Positions 1 through 5,099 of a DNA stretch of 5,099 nucleotides are shown piece after piece. Each line of letters starts with the position of its first letter. The stretch's first letter is position 1. The stretch lies in the NCBI GenBank assembly GCA_946480705.1, contig CAMLLF010000354.1, positions 1 through 5,099 of the forward strand, given 5' to 3'. The notes under the pieces are model-generated. The model was given only the letters and a program-made list of their open reading frames with translations. It had not been told where the DNA came from and did no database searches. Position numbers and translations under genes: made by a program. The DNA comes from an uncultured Lysobacteraceae bacterium. Its GTDB lineage: Bacteria > Pseudomonadota > Gammaproteobacteria > Xanthomonadales > Rhodanobacteraceae.

Positions 1-289
1 CGAACGCGTGCTGCACGACGACGAGACGGAAACTGTCGTCGGCAAACGGCAGGTCGCCCGGCTCGCAGACGGTGTCGCCGCCGAGACGATGCGCCGACAG
101 CACACGCAACCCTATGCGCCTTCCGAGCATCGGTGTCGCCATATGCCCGGCCAGTTCCGCATCGCCGCCGACGAACAATCCCTGCCGCCCGAAAACGCCG
201 GCGCATTCCGGCGCGAGCGCGGCGCGCTCGCGCGCGTACACCGCATTCAGCGCGGCGGATGGGGTAGTCGGCTGGAGTTGCAGGCGCAT
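1..289 (-). CDS. YafS-type SAM-dependent methyltransferase, N-terminal part (partial)
   Basis: This is the N-terminal part (96 residues) of a probable class I SAM-dependent methyltransferase; the C-terminus lies beyond the left edge. The reading frame opens with ATG at 289-287 (MRLQLQPTTPSAALNAVYAR) and stays open to position 1; an in-frame TGA lies further upstream, so this ATG is the only conventional start. The stretch ALNAVYARERAALAPECAGVFGR resembles the family's opening helix, where a short 'E...L...L..LFG' segment precedes the SAM fold. The last visible residues, LPFADDSFRLVVVQHAF, match the motif after the second Rossmann half, usually LPF..DS.DLVVL.H.LEF. The glycine-rich SAM loop (LFVGGDAELAG) is degenerate, as is common in this group. 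The substrate is unknown. Its divergent position next to gloB-mltD matches the yafS-gloB-mltD arrangement of enteric bacteria and supports the call. No clear Shine-Dalgarno sequence precedes the start. Confidence 0.82.
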   Translation of the reverse strand, partial: MRLQLQPTTPSAALNAVYARERAALAPECAGVFGRQGLFVGGDAELAGHMATPMLGRRIGLRVLSAHRLGGDTVCEPGDLPFADDSFRLVVVQHAF

Positions 290-373
290 AGGCAGGGCGG
301 CTTGGGGGACAGCGATTCTGCGCCAAGTCGGGGCGGCTTGTCGTGCAGCGCGTCATCGGCGAACACCGTGCCG

Positions 374-393
374 TCGTTAAGCGGGCTTAACGA
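374..393. promoter_or_regulatory. Perfect inverted repeat in divergent intergenic region, possible operator
   Basis: Two perfect 9-bp arms, TCGTTAAGC (374-382) and GCTTAACGA (385-393), flank a 2-bp GG centre. The repeat lies between the divergent methyltransferase and gloB starts, about 20 bp upstream of the -10-like TATAGT at 413-418. The two-base centre makes an RNA hairpin poor and there is no T-tract, so a dimeric protein-binding site is more likely than a terminator. Both arms carry TTAACG, which resembles a -35 hexamer (TTGACA, 4 of 6), one on each strand. No regulator can be named from the sequence. Confidence 0.45.
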
Positions 394-412
394 GCACAGC
401 TCAGCCCGCGGC

Positions 413-418
413 TATAGT
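413..418 (+). promoter_or_regulatory. Candidate -10 box for gloB-mltD
   Basis: TATAGT matches the sigma-70 -10 consensus TATAAT at five of six positions and is one of the few AT-rich spots in this GC-rich gap. Transcription would start near 424-426, giving a leader of about 25 nt to the GTG start at 449. The best -35-like hexamer upstream, TTAACG at 387-392, sits 20 bp away, longer than the usual 16-18 bp, so the promoter is either weak, activator-dependent or mis-assigned. Confidence 0.35.
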
Positions 419-448
419 CCGCCGTCCCGATCTGTCCGCCTGACTGCC

Positions 449-1228
449 GTGCTGCGCCTCGAGCCCGTTCCTGCCTTCGACGACAATTATCTGTGGCTCG
501 CCCATGACGGCACGCATGCGGTCGCCGTCGATCCTGGCGCCGCGGAGCCCGTCGCCGCCGCGCTGCAACGGCTCAACCTGCGGCTGTGCGCGATCCTCGT
601 GACGCATCATCATGACGATCATATCGGCGGTGTCTCCGCGCTCCGCGCGGCCTGCGATGTCGCCGTGTATGCGCCCGACGACGCGCGCATCGCCGATGCG
701 ACGCATCGCGTCCGCGGTGGCGATGTCGTCGATCTCGCGCGGCCGAGCCTGCGGCTGAACGTGATCGACCTGCCCGGGCACACGCGCAGCCACATCGGCT
801 ACCACGGCGGCGGCGTGCTGTTCTGCGGCGACACGCTGTTCAGCGCCGGCTGCGGACGTCTGTTCGAGGGCACGCCGGCGCAGATGCTCGCGTCGCTCGA
901 CACGCTCGCCGCGCTGCCGCCCGAAACGGCGGTCTGCTGCGCCCACGAATACACATGGTCGAACTGCGCTTATGCCGCGACGGTCGAGCCCGACAACGCG
1001 CGGCTCGCAGCCCGCATCGCCGACGTCCGCGATCTGCGCGACGCGCGTCGTCCGAGCCTGCCGAGCACGATCGCGCAGGAGCGCGCGACGAATCCGTTCC
1101 TGCGTGTGGACGAACCGGCTGTGATCGCGTGGGGCGAACGGCATGGCGTGCCGGCCCGCGCACGCGTCGAGCGCTTTGCCGCGCTGCGCCGCGGCAAGGA
1201 TCAGTTCCGGGCGCCGGCGACATGGTGA
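449..1228 (+). CDS. gloB: Hydroxyacylglutathione hydrolase (glyoxalase II)
   Basis: GloB hydrolyses S-D-lactoylglutathione to D-lactate and glutathione, the second step of cytosolic methylglyoxal detoxification after GloA. The 259-residue product is close to the usual length of about 250. It has the metallo-beta-lactamase fold signature THHHDDHIGG (residues 52-61; H53, H55, D57 and H58 are expected binuclear metal ligands), then LPGHTRSH with H111, CGDTLFSAGCGRLFEG with D128, and AHEYTWSN with H166. The glyoxalase II C-terminal domain shows PSTIAQERATNPFLR and the closing LRRGKDQF, which separate it from generic MBL hydrolases. The frame stays open far upstream, but homology begins at LRLEPVPAFDDNYLWL, so GTG at 449 is chosen; it is the only conventional start close to that point and has no obvious Shine-Dalgarno sequence. 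The 3' end overlaps mltD by 7 nt. Confidence 0.95.
   Translation: MLRLEPVPAFDDNYLWLAHDGTHAVAVDPGAAEPVAAALQRLNLRLCAILVTHHHDDHIGGVSALRAACDVAVYAPDDARIADATHRVRGGDVVDLARPSLRLNVIDLPGHTRSHIGYHGGGVLFCGDTLFSAGCGRLFEGTPAQMLASLDTLAALPPETAVCCAHEYTWSNCAYAATVEPDNARLAARIADVRDLRDARRPSLPSTIAQERATNPFLRVDEPAVIAWGERHGVPARARVERFAALRRGKDQFRAPATW
1222..1228 (+). promoter_or_regulatory. gloB-mltD start/stop overlap (translational coupling)
   Basis: The sequence ATGGTGA contains the mltD start ATG (1222-1224) and the gloB stop TGA (1226-1228). The nearest purine-rich run, AAGGA at 1196-1200, is about 21 nt upstream, too far for ordinary Shine-Dalgarno use. Ribosomes finishing gloB therefore probably reinitiate on mltD. 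This is inference from spacing. Confidence 0.6.
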
Positions 1229-2628
1229 CGCGCTGCTGGCCGCGTATGACCGCACTCGCGCCGGCACTGCTGCTGGCCGCCTGTGCGACGGTGCCGAAAC
1301 AACCGATCGCCGAGCCGTCGGCGATCGCGACGGCGACGTCCCTGCCGCCGCTCGATCTGCGCATCGCACCGCCCGAACGCATCGACGGGCCGCTCGCGCC
1401 GCCGCCGGAGCCCGGCGAGACGAACACCCTCGCCGCCGCCGACGCCTCGGTCTGGTCGCGCCTGCGCACGCGATTCGCGATGCCCGGCTGCGAATACAGT
1501 CCTGCGGTGCAGCGCTGGGCGCGCACGTACACGCAAGGCCCCGACCGGTTCGCCGCCTCGCTCAAGCGCGCGCTGCCGTTCCTGATGCTCGTGCTCGACG
1601 AGCTCGAACAGCAGGACCTGCCCGGCGAGTTCGCGCTGCTGCCGTATCTCGAAAGCCACTACGAGCCCGTGGTCGGCCGCGGCGGCACGCCCGCCGGCAT
1701 GTGGCAGTTCATGCCCGACACGGCGCGCTCGGTCGGCCTGCAGGTATCGCCGCACTACGACGGGCGGCTCGACGCCTGGGCCTCGAGCACGGCTGCCGTC
1801 AGCATGCTCAAACGCTATCAGGACGTGTTCGGCGACTGGCGTCTCGTCGACATGGCGTTCAATGCCGGCGAATACCGCGTCAAGAAACTGCTGCAGCAGA
1901 ACCGCTCGACGCTGAGCCGCGAGGAGATCGCTGCGCTGAAGCTGTCGCCGATCACGCACGACCATCTCGCGAAACTGCTCGCGCTCGGCTGCGTGATCAA
2001 CGATCCGAAGCGCTTCGGCGTGACCCTGCCGGAGCCCTCGCCCGAGGATCACCTGGTCCGCGTCACGCTGACCGCGCCGATCGACATGCGCGTCGCCGCA
2101 CGCCTGGCCGACGTGCCCGAGGACACGCTGCGCCGCTACAACGCCGGTCACCGCCAGTCGCGGATTTCCGCGACCTCGCCGATGCACCTGCTGCTGCCCA
2201 AGCCCGCGCTGTCGCGGTTCCAGCAGCGCTATACCCAACTCGCGCCGAGCGCCTGGAGCACCTGGGACGCGGTCAAGCTGCGCGAACGCCGCGGCGTCAG
2301 CGAACTCGCCGGCGCGGCGGCCGTGCCGATCGATCTCGTCGGCGCCGCCAACGGCGTGGGCGCATCGCGCGAGTTCGCCGCCGGCACGACCGTGTTCCTG
2401 CCCTCGGCGCTCGGCAAGGACGTCGGAATCGCATTGCCGCCCGTACCGCTGTCGCCCGAGGCGCAGCAGCGCAACGCGGCAACGATCACGGTCAAGGGCG
2501 GCGACAACTTGTGGACTCTTGCAAAAACCCACAAGGTCAGCGTGACCAATCTGCGCCGCTGGAACAAGCTCGGCGACAAGGCGCAGCTCAAGCCGGGCCA
2601 GAAACTCTTCATCCAGGCCGTCGACTGA
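1222..2628 (+). CDS. mltD: Membrane-bound lytic murein transglycosylase D, LysM lipoprotein
   Basis: MltD cleaves the MurNAc-GlcNAc bond of peptidoglycan, leaving 1,6-anhydroMurNAc ends, and acts in the periplasm from the outer membrane. The 468-residue product (E. coli MltD is about 450) starts with a lipoprotein signal: R4 and R8, a short hydrophobic run and the lipobox LAAC with C21; the following A22 favours outer-membrane sorting. The SLT domain spans roughly residues 105-240, with the proposed catalytic E144 in LPYLESHYEP, GMWQFMPDTARSVGL from residue 159, and FNAGEYRV with N214-A215-G216. A linker with the MltD-type pattern LAKLLALGCVINDPKRFGV follows. A clear LysM domain closes the protein (about 422-466: ITVKGGDNLWTLAKTH...LKPGQKLFI); the stretch at about 340-410 looks like a decayed second LysM. 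Usual family motifs are altered (NPFAYS and AAYNAGEG are not exact). ATG 1222 is preferred because a start at M9 would lose the signal's positive charges. It is probably co-expressed with gloB. Confidence 0.93.
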   Translation: MVTRCWPRMTALAPALLLAACATVPKQPIAEPSAIATATSLPPLDLRIAPPERIDGPLAPPPEPGETNTLAAADASVWSRLRTRFAMPGCEYSPAVQRWARTYTQGPDRFAASLKRALPFLMLVLDELEQQDLPGEFALLPYLESHYEPVVGRGGTPAGMWQFMPDTARSVGLQVSPHYDGRLDAWASSTAAVSMLKRYQDVFGDWRLVDMAFNAGEYRVKKLLQQNRSTLSREEIAALKLSPITHDHLAKLLALGCVINDPKRFGVTLPEPSPEDHLVRVTLTAPIDMRVAARLADVPEDTLRRYNAGHRQSRISATSPMHLLLPKPALSRFQQRYTQLAPSAWSTWDAVKLRERRGVSELAGAAAVPIDLVGAANGVGASREFAAGTTVFLPSALGKDVGIALPPVPLSPEAQQRNAATITVKGGDNLWTLAKTHKVSVTNLRRWNKLGDKAQLKPGQKLFIQAVD

Positions 2629-2849
2629 CCCGCGGCCACGGCAAACGCCCGTTCGGGCAGCACATCGTCCAAACCGCTACACTGCGCCGTTGCCCGCGTG
2701 CGGTCCCGCGCCCGGCCATCGGATGAATCCGCCGTCCTCCGCCGCGATGCCCCGCATCGCCGCCGCTCGCTGCGGCACGCGAAACGACGACACGCCATCC
2801 GCGGGATGACGCCACGCCGCGACGGTTTCTTTTCGAATCGGGAGGTTCC
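2629..2849 (+). promoter_or_regulatory. mltD-fabI intergenic region, presumed fabI promoter
   Basis: This 221-bp gap has no convincing coding sequence on either strand; the open frames crossing it are arginine-rich products of high GC. It should hold the end of the gloB-mltD transcript and the fabI promoter. GCTACACT at 2676-2683 contains TACACT, a four-of-six match to a -10 box, but no good -35 lies 16-18 bp upstream; if used, it would give a leader of about 160 nt. A small GC hairpin, GCCC-GTTC-GGGC at 2647-2658, has no T-tract. A run of T with AT-rich flanks (2826-2837) precedes the ribosome binding site. Confidence 0.35.
2840..2845 (+). promoter_or_regulatory. Strong ribosome binding site of fabI
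   Basis: GGGAGG, followed by TTCC and then ATG at 2850, is the best Shine-Dalgarno sequence in the window. It fixes the fabI start, which also matches the family N-terminus exactly, and suggests efficient translation independent of mltD. Confidence 0.8.
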
Positions 2850-3632
2850 ATGGGTTTTCTGCACGGCAAGCGCGCCCTGATCGTCGGCATCGCCAGCCAG
2901 CGCTCCATCGCCTGGGGCATCGCCAACGCGATGCACCGCGAAGGCGCACAGCTCGCCTTCACCTATCAGAACGAGCGTCTGCGCGACCGCGTCGACGAAG
3001 CCGCGAACACGTTCGGCAGCAACATCGTGCTGCCCTGCGATGTCGCGAGCGATGCGGAGATCGCGAACCTGTTCGCCGAACTCGGCAAGCAGTGGGACGG
3101 CTTCGACATCCTCGTTCACTCGGTCGGCTTCGCCCCGCGCGAAGCGCTGCAGGGCGAATTCCTCGAAGGTCTGACGCGCGAGAACTTCGCGATCGCACAC
3201 GACGTGTCGAGCTACAGCCTGGCCGCGCTTGCGAAGGCCGCGCGTCCGATGATGCAGGGACGCAACGGCTCCGTGCTGACGCTGAGCTATCTCGGTGCCG
3301 AGCGCGCACTGTCGAACTACAACGTCATGGGCCTCGCCAAGGCCAGCCTCGAAGCCTGCGTGCGCTACCTCGCGTTCAATCTCGGCCCGGACGGTACGCG
3401 CGTCAACGCGATCTCGGCGGGCCCGATCAAGACGCTCGCAGCGGCGGGCATCTCGAACTTCCGCAAGATGCTCGATCACGTCGAAGAGCACGCGCCGCTG
3501 CGCCGCAGCGTCACGATCGACGACGTCGGCAACGTCGCGGCGTTCCTGAGCTCCGATCTCGCCGCCGGCGTCACCGGCGAAATTACCTACGTCGACGCGG
3601 GCTACAACATCCTCGGCATGACCGGCATCTGA
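2850..3632 (+). CDS. fabI: NADH-dependent enoyl-[acyl-carrier-protein] reductase
   Basis: FabI reduces trans-2-enoyl-ACP to acyl-ACP, the last step of each elongation round of type II fatty acid synthesis in the cytosol. The 260-residue length matches the family (E. coli FabI is 262). The N-terminus [19 protein letters not shown] carries the FabI form of the Rossmann nucleotide loop, completed by SIAWGIA. The catalytic segment [21 protein letters not shown] gives Y147, Y157 and K164, equivalent to E. coli Y146, Y156 and K163. [21 protein letters not shown] forms the substrate-binding loop, and [16 protein letters not shown] closes the protein. G93 in HSVGF, M160 and F204, positions whose substitution is known to give triclosan resistance in E. 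coli, are the sensitive-type residues. It has its own strong ribosome binding site and a terminator 34 nt after its stop, so it is probably transcribed alone. Confidence 0.97.
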   Translation: MGFLHGKRALIVGIASQRSIAWGIANAMHREGAQLAFTYQNERLRDRVDEAANTFGSNIVLPCDVASDAEIANLFAELGKQWDGFDILVHSVGFAPREALQGEFLEGLTRENFAIAHDVSSYSLAALAKAARPMMQGRNGSVLTLSYLGAERALSNYNVMGLAKASLEACVRYLAFNLGPDGTRVNAISAGPIKTLAAAGISNFRKMLDHVEEHAPLRRSVTIDDVGNVAAFLSSDLAAGVTGEITYVDAGYNILGMTGI

Positions 3633-3666
3633 GATTCGTGCGGCAAGCGCAGAATCGCGGACAACA

Positions 3667-3694
3667 AAAAAGGCTGCCGTGAGGCAGCCTTTTT
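3667..3694. terminator. Bidirectional intrinsic terminator between fabI and ppiD
   Basis: The GC-rich stem AGGCTGCC (3671-3678) pairs perfectly with GGCAGCCT (3683-3690) around a GTGA loop. It is flanked by A-tract 3666-3670 and T-tract 3691-3694, which extend the pairing to 12 bp and supply a U-run in both directions. It lies 34 nt beyond the fabI stop and 42 nt beyond the ppiD stop, so it can end both convergent transcripts. Confidence 0.93.
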
Positions 3695-3736
3695 CATGGT
3701 TCGAAGGCGCGCGGACAAGAAGCCCGAGACGCCGTG

Positions 3737-5099
3737 TCACTGCATGCGGTCTTCGGCGATCTGGATCTTGGCCGACTTGCGCAGCGATGCGACGAAGTTG
3801 TTCGTCGCGACCATCGCGTTGATGCTCTGCAGCTGGTTGCGAATGGCCTCGCGGCCTGCCTCGTCGACTTTCGCGACATCGCCGTCGACGACCTTGTCGA
3901 CCTCGAACAGCGCATAGGCGTCGTCGATCAGCGAGACACTGCCGAACTCGGGCTTGCCTTCGGCCGGACGCGGCAGCTTGAACGCCGCCTGCGCGATCCG
4001 CGAATCGATATTCGCCGCGTTGCGACCCGTACCCTTTGCGTCGGTGACGCTGAGCTTCAGCTCGGCCGCGATCGCATCGATCTTTTCGCCTTTGCGCAGC
4101 CGCTCCAGCAATGCATCGGCGCGCTCACGCGCCTGCTTGGCAACCGCGTCGCGCACGAGGCGCGCACGGATTTCCTCACGCACTTCGTCGAGCGGACGCG
4201 GTTCGCTGCGCTTGTGATCAGCGATGCGCACGACGACCTTATGGTCCGGTGCGAGATCGATCAGATCCGAATTGCTGCCCTGCACGAGCACGCCGTCGGA
4301 GAACGCCGCCTTGATCACCGCGGGATTGGCCGCAATGCCGGTGCCGCCGGTGCGTGGGAACAGCGCGGTCTTCTGCGGCTCGACGCCGGCAGCCTTCGCG
4401 GCCGCAGCCAGCGAACCCGAATCGTTCAGGGCTTCGTCGGCGACCTTGCCGGCGAGTTCGCCGAACACGCGCTCGCGCTCGGTGTCGAGATAGGCCTTGG
4501 TCAGCTCCGGCTTGACCTCGGCGAAGGTCTTTTCCTTGCGCTCGCGAATATCGCGCAACTGGATGATGTGGTAGCCCTCGCCCGACAATACCGGCTCGGA
4601 AACCTCTCCCTTCTTCATCGCAAACAGCGCCGCTTCGAACGCGGCGTCGGCGACGCCCGCCTCGATCCAGCCCAGATCGCCGCCCTGCGCCTTCGAGCCG
4701 AGGTCTTCGGACGATTCCTTTGCCGCCGCCGCAAAATCCTTGCCGTCGCGGACGGTCTTCGCGATCTGCTGCGCCTTGGCCAGCGCCGCTTTCTGCGCGT
4801 CGGCGTCGCCGCCCTTGGCCGTGATCAGGATGTGCGAAACCAGGCGCTGCTCCGGCGTCAGGTAACGCGATTTCTCCCGCTCGTAGCGTTCGAGCAAAAC
4901 CGATTCGTCGGGCGTCTCGGCGATCTTGACCGCCTTGGCGTCGAACTCAACGTATTCGAGCGACACCTGCTCGGCCGTCATGTATTCCGAACTGTGCGAC
5001 TTGTAGAAGTTTTCCACTTCCGCATCGTCGATCTTCGGGGCGTCGGCCGGCTTGGGAATGGTCAGCGTGCGCAAGTCGCGGGTCTGGTCGCGCAGGCGG
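3737..5099 (-). CDS. ppiD: Periplasmic folding factor PpiD, parvulin-type, C-terminal part (partial)
   Basis: PpiD is an inner-membrane-anchored periplasmic chaperone with a parvulin-like domain, associated with the Sec translocon and newly exported proteins. The window holds the last 453 residues; full-length homologues run to about 620-640, so the N-terminal transmembrane anchor and first chaperone helices lie beyond the right edge. The frame is open through 5099 (RLRDQTRDLRTLTIPKP), so no start is assigned. YMTAEQVSLEYVEFD is the conserved strand of the first chaperone part. The parvulin domain (about 4865-4540) begins at EQRLVSHILI and includes GGDLGWIEAG, AFEAALFAMKKGEVSEPV and GYHIIQLRDI. 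The remaining 260 residues form the PpiD C-terminal region, rich in charged helices and ending in SLRKSAKIQIAEDRMQ with TGA at 3739-3737. SurA is less likely because SurA normally has two parvulin domains and is shorter. It converges on fabI. Confidence 0.92.
   Translation of the reverse strand, partial: RLRDQTRDLRTLTIPKPADAPKIDDAEVENFYKSHSSEYMTAEQVSLEYVEFDAKAVKIAETPDESVLLERYEREKSRYLTPEQRLVSHILITAKGGDADAQKAALAKAQQIAKTVRDGKDFAAAAKESSEDLGSKAQGGDLGWIEAGVADAAFEAALFAMKKGEVSEPVLSGEGYHIIQLRDIRERKEKTFAEVKPELTKAYLDTERERVFGELAGKVADEALNDSGSLAAAAKAAGVEPQKTALFPRTGGTGIAANPAVIKAAFSDGVLVQGSNSDLIDLAPDHKVVVRIADHKRSEPRPLDEVREEIRARLVRDAVAKQARERADALLERLRKGEKIDAIAAELKLSVTDAKGTGRNAANIDSRIAQAAFKLPRPAEGKPEFGSVSLIDDAYALFEVDKVVDGDVAKVDEAGREAIRNQLQSINAMVATNNFVASLRKSAKIQIAEDRMQ

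Noticed and set aside
8..448. In-frame upstream extension of gloB that would give a 406-residue protein.
   Set aside because: The extra residues show no glyoxalase II homology, are low-complexity, and overlap the methyltransferase coding frame on the other strand; the GloB family begins at the LRLEPVPAFDDNYLWL segment.
401..1369. Long minus-strand open frame of 322 residues opposite gloB.
   Set aside because: It is arginine- and alanine-rich with no recognisable motif, and mirrors a well-supported gene; high GC explains the lack of stops.
2647..2658. GCCC-GTTC-GGGC hairpin after mltD as an intrinsic terminator.
   Set aside because: The stem is only 4 bp (5 bp with a 2-nt loop) and no T-tract follows, so termination here is not supported.
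1143..2726. Long plus-strand frame of 527 residues overlapping mltD in another frame.
   Set aside because: Extreme arginine/alanine content and no motif; it is a frame-shifted reading of mltD.
2698..2880. Small plus-strand frame of 60 residues in the mltD-fabI gap as a leader peptide.
   Set aside because: Arginine-rich composition, no ribosome binding site, no attenuator-like structure, and its 3' end runs into fabI out of frame.
3666..3694. The A/T-flanked palindrome as an attachment site or repeat element.
   Set aside because: Its position between two convergent stops and its stem with U-runs on both strands fit a bidirectional terminator, and no second copy occurs in the window.
2229..3740. 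Minus-strand open frame of 503 residues spanning the end of mltD and all of fabI.
   Set aside because: It crosses the terminator, a ribosome binding site and two solid genes on the other strand, and shows no domain-like pattern.
5072..5074. TTG as the start of ppiD.
   Set aside because: The frame continues upstream to the window edge with PpiD-like residues, and the protein would lack its membrane anchor; the gene is simply cut by the window.

Overview
This is a GC-rich bacterial window holding five protein-coding genes, two of them cut by the window edges, and one clear intrinsic terminator. The gene set and its order (a YafS-type methyltransferase divergent from gloB-mltD, then fabI facing ppiD) point to a Gammaproteobacterium. 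High GC and the heavy use of G/C in third codon positions suggest a Pseudomonas-, Xanthomonas- or Nevskia-like lineage. That placement is inference from gene order and protein motifs, not from a search.

Layout. Positions 1-289 (minus) encode the N-terminal 96 residues of a small SAM-dependent methyltransferase of the YafS type, cut by the left edge. A 159-bp divergent intergenic region (290-448) holds a perfect 9-bp inverted repeat and a -10-like box. gloB (449-1228, plus; hydroxyacylglutathione hydrolase) overlaps mltD (1222-2628, plus; lytic transglycosylase lipoprotein with LysM) through ATGGTGA, so the two look like one translationally coupled unit. A 221-bp gap follows, ending in a strong ribosome binding site for fabI (2850-3632, plus; NADH-dependent enoyl-ACP reductase). 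A strong bidirectional terminator (3667-3694) separates fabI from the convergent ppiD (3737-5099, minus; periplasmic parvulin-like folding factor), whose N-terminal anchor lies beyond the right edge.

Functionally this is chromosomal housekeeping: methylglyoxal detoxification, peptidoglycan cleavage, type II fatty acid synthesis and envelope protein folding. Three of the products act in or supply the cell envelope. I see no mobile element, RNA gene, CRISPR array or other sign of horizontal transfer, and no undescribed system. The items most worth a second look are the palindrome in the divergent promoter region, the unusual motif variants in MltD, and the direct mltD-fabI junction.
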